From the NCBI GenBank assembly GCA_002085035.1, contig MZGM01000137.1, positions 1 through 6,522 of the forward strand: 6,522 bases of DNA, written 5' to 3'. This document shows positions 6,317 through 6,522 of this stretch, piece after piece. The number at the start of each line of letters is the position of its first letter. Positions within the stretch are counted from its first letter, which is position 1. A program made the translations under genes and the position numbers. This DNA comes from Candidatus Zhuqueibacterota bacterium 4484_219 (lineage in GTDB: Bacteria > Zhuqueibacterota > JdFR-76 > 4484-219). The notes under the pieces are model-generated. The model did no database searches, was not told the DNA's origin, and saw only the letters and a program-made list of their open reading frames with translations.

Positions 6317-6396
6317 GTCATGGTGGTATCAACCAAAATAATCGTACTTGAACTTTAACCATTTGTTAGAGAAATAGTTTCCAATAGTCTGCCTTA

Positions 6397-6427
6397 CAAA
6401 AGTAATTATTTCTTAAGCAAAAGTCAA
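6397..6427 (-). promoter_or_regulatory. Promoter candidate for the moxR-DUF58 operon
   Basis: On the minus strand TTGACT (6427-6422) is followed after 17 nt by TACTTTTG (6404-6397). This fits the Bacteroidota housekeeping pattern TTG...TAnnTTTG, while TTGACT is also 5 of 6 to the classical sigma-70 -35 box. Transcription would begin near 6390, giving a leader of about 80 nt. Between this site and the window end (6428-6522) I see no supported gene, only AT-rich sequence and small repeats. Confidence 0.5.
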
Positions 6428-6522
6428 TAACTTTTCCTTGCATTTGAAGATATAATTTCATAAATTCTTCAACGTCTCAGTTGAGTATTGAGTAACTACT
6501 CCTTTTATGATGACTATGGGAC

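Noticed and set aside
6507..6522. Possible gene start (ATGATGACTATG) running off the right edge on the + strand
   Set aside because: No Shine-Dalgarno precedes it and only five codons are visible, so it cannot be supported.

Overview
The window looks like chromosomal DNA from a Gram-negative, diderm bacterium of the FCB group (Bacteroidota, Ignavibacteria, Calditrichota, Marinimicrobia, KSB1 and relatives). The reasons are a type IX secretion (Por) C-terminal sorting domain on the first protein, a TonB-dependent receptor carrying a carboxypeptidase-regulatory-like N-terminal domain, and a promoter-like site upstream of moxR that fits the Bacteroidota TTG / TAnnTTTG pattern. Strong Shine-Dalgarno sequences (AGGAGG, GGAGGGA, GAGGGG) precede several genes. 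That is less typical of Bacteroidota proper and leans toward a deeper FCB lineage; this placement is inference. There are no rRNA or tRNA genes, no CRISPR array and no recognisable insertion sequence.

Left part (1-3983, + strand): a cell-envelope cluster. It holds the 3' end of a secreted protein with a T9SS sorting domain, then (ATGA overlap) an exported protein of unknown function built from two copies of a beta-rich repeat and possibly a lipoprotein. After 80 nt comes a BtuB/FepA-like TonB-dependent receptor. The receptor is broken: signal peptide, carboxypeptidase-like domain and plug are in one frame, the beta-barrel is in the -1 frame, and the first barrel strand seems to be missing at the junction. 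This suggests a short internal deletion (or assembly error), not a single-base slip.

Middle (3984-4404): a structured intergenic leader followed by a cold-shock-domain protein and a strong hairpin terminator shared with the convergent operon. The leader has a very good hairpin whose left arm is a near-perfect Shine-Dalgarno copy and whose right arm copies the 3' end of 16S rRNA. The right arm could alternatively pair with the true Shine-Dalgarno of the cold-shock gene, so this is a candidate translational switch and the most interesting item in the window.

Right part (4405-6522, - strand): a two-gene operon, moxR (AAA+ ATPase) then a DUF58/von Willebrand A protein, separated by 1 nt. It is preceded by a promoter candidate and followed directly by the terminator, with no batA/batB genes after it on this side. 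The remaining ~200 bp to the window end hold only the promoter region and some small repeats.
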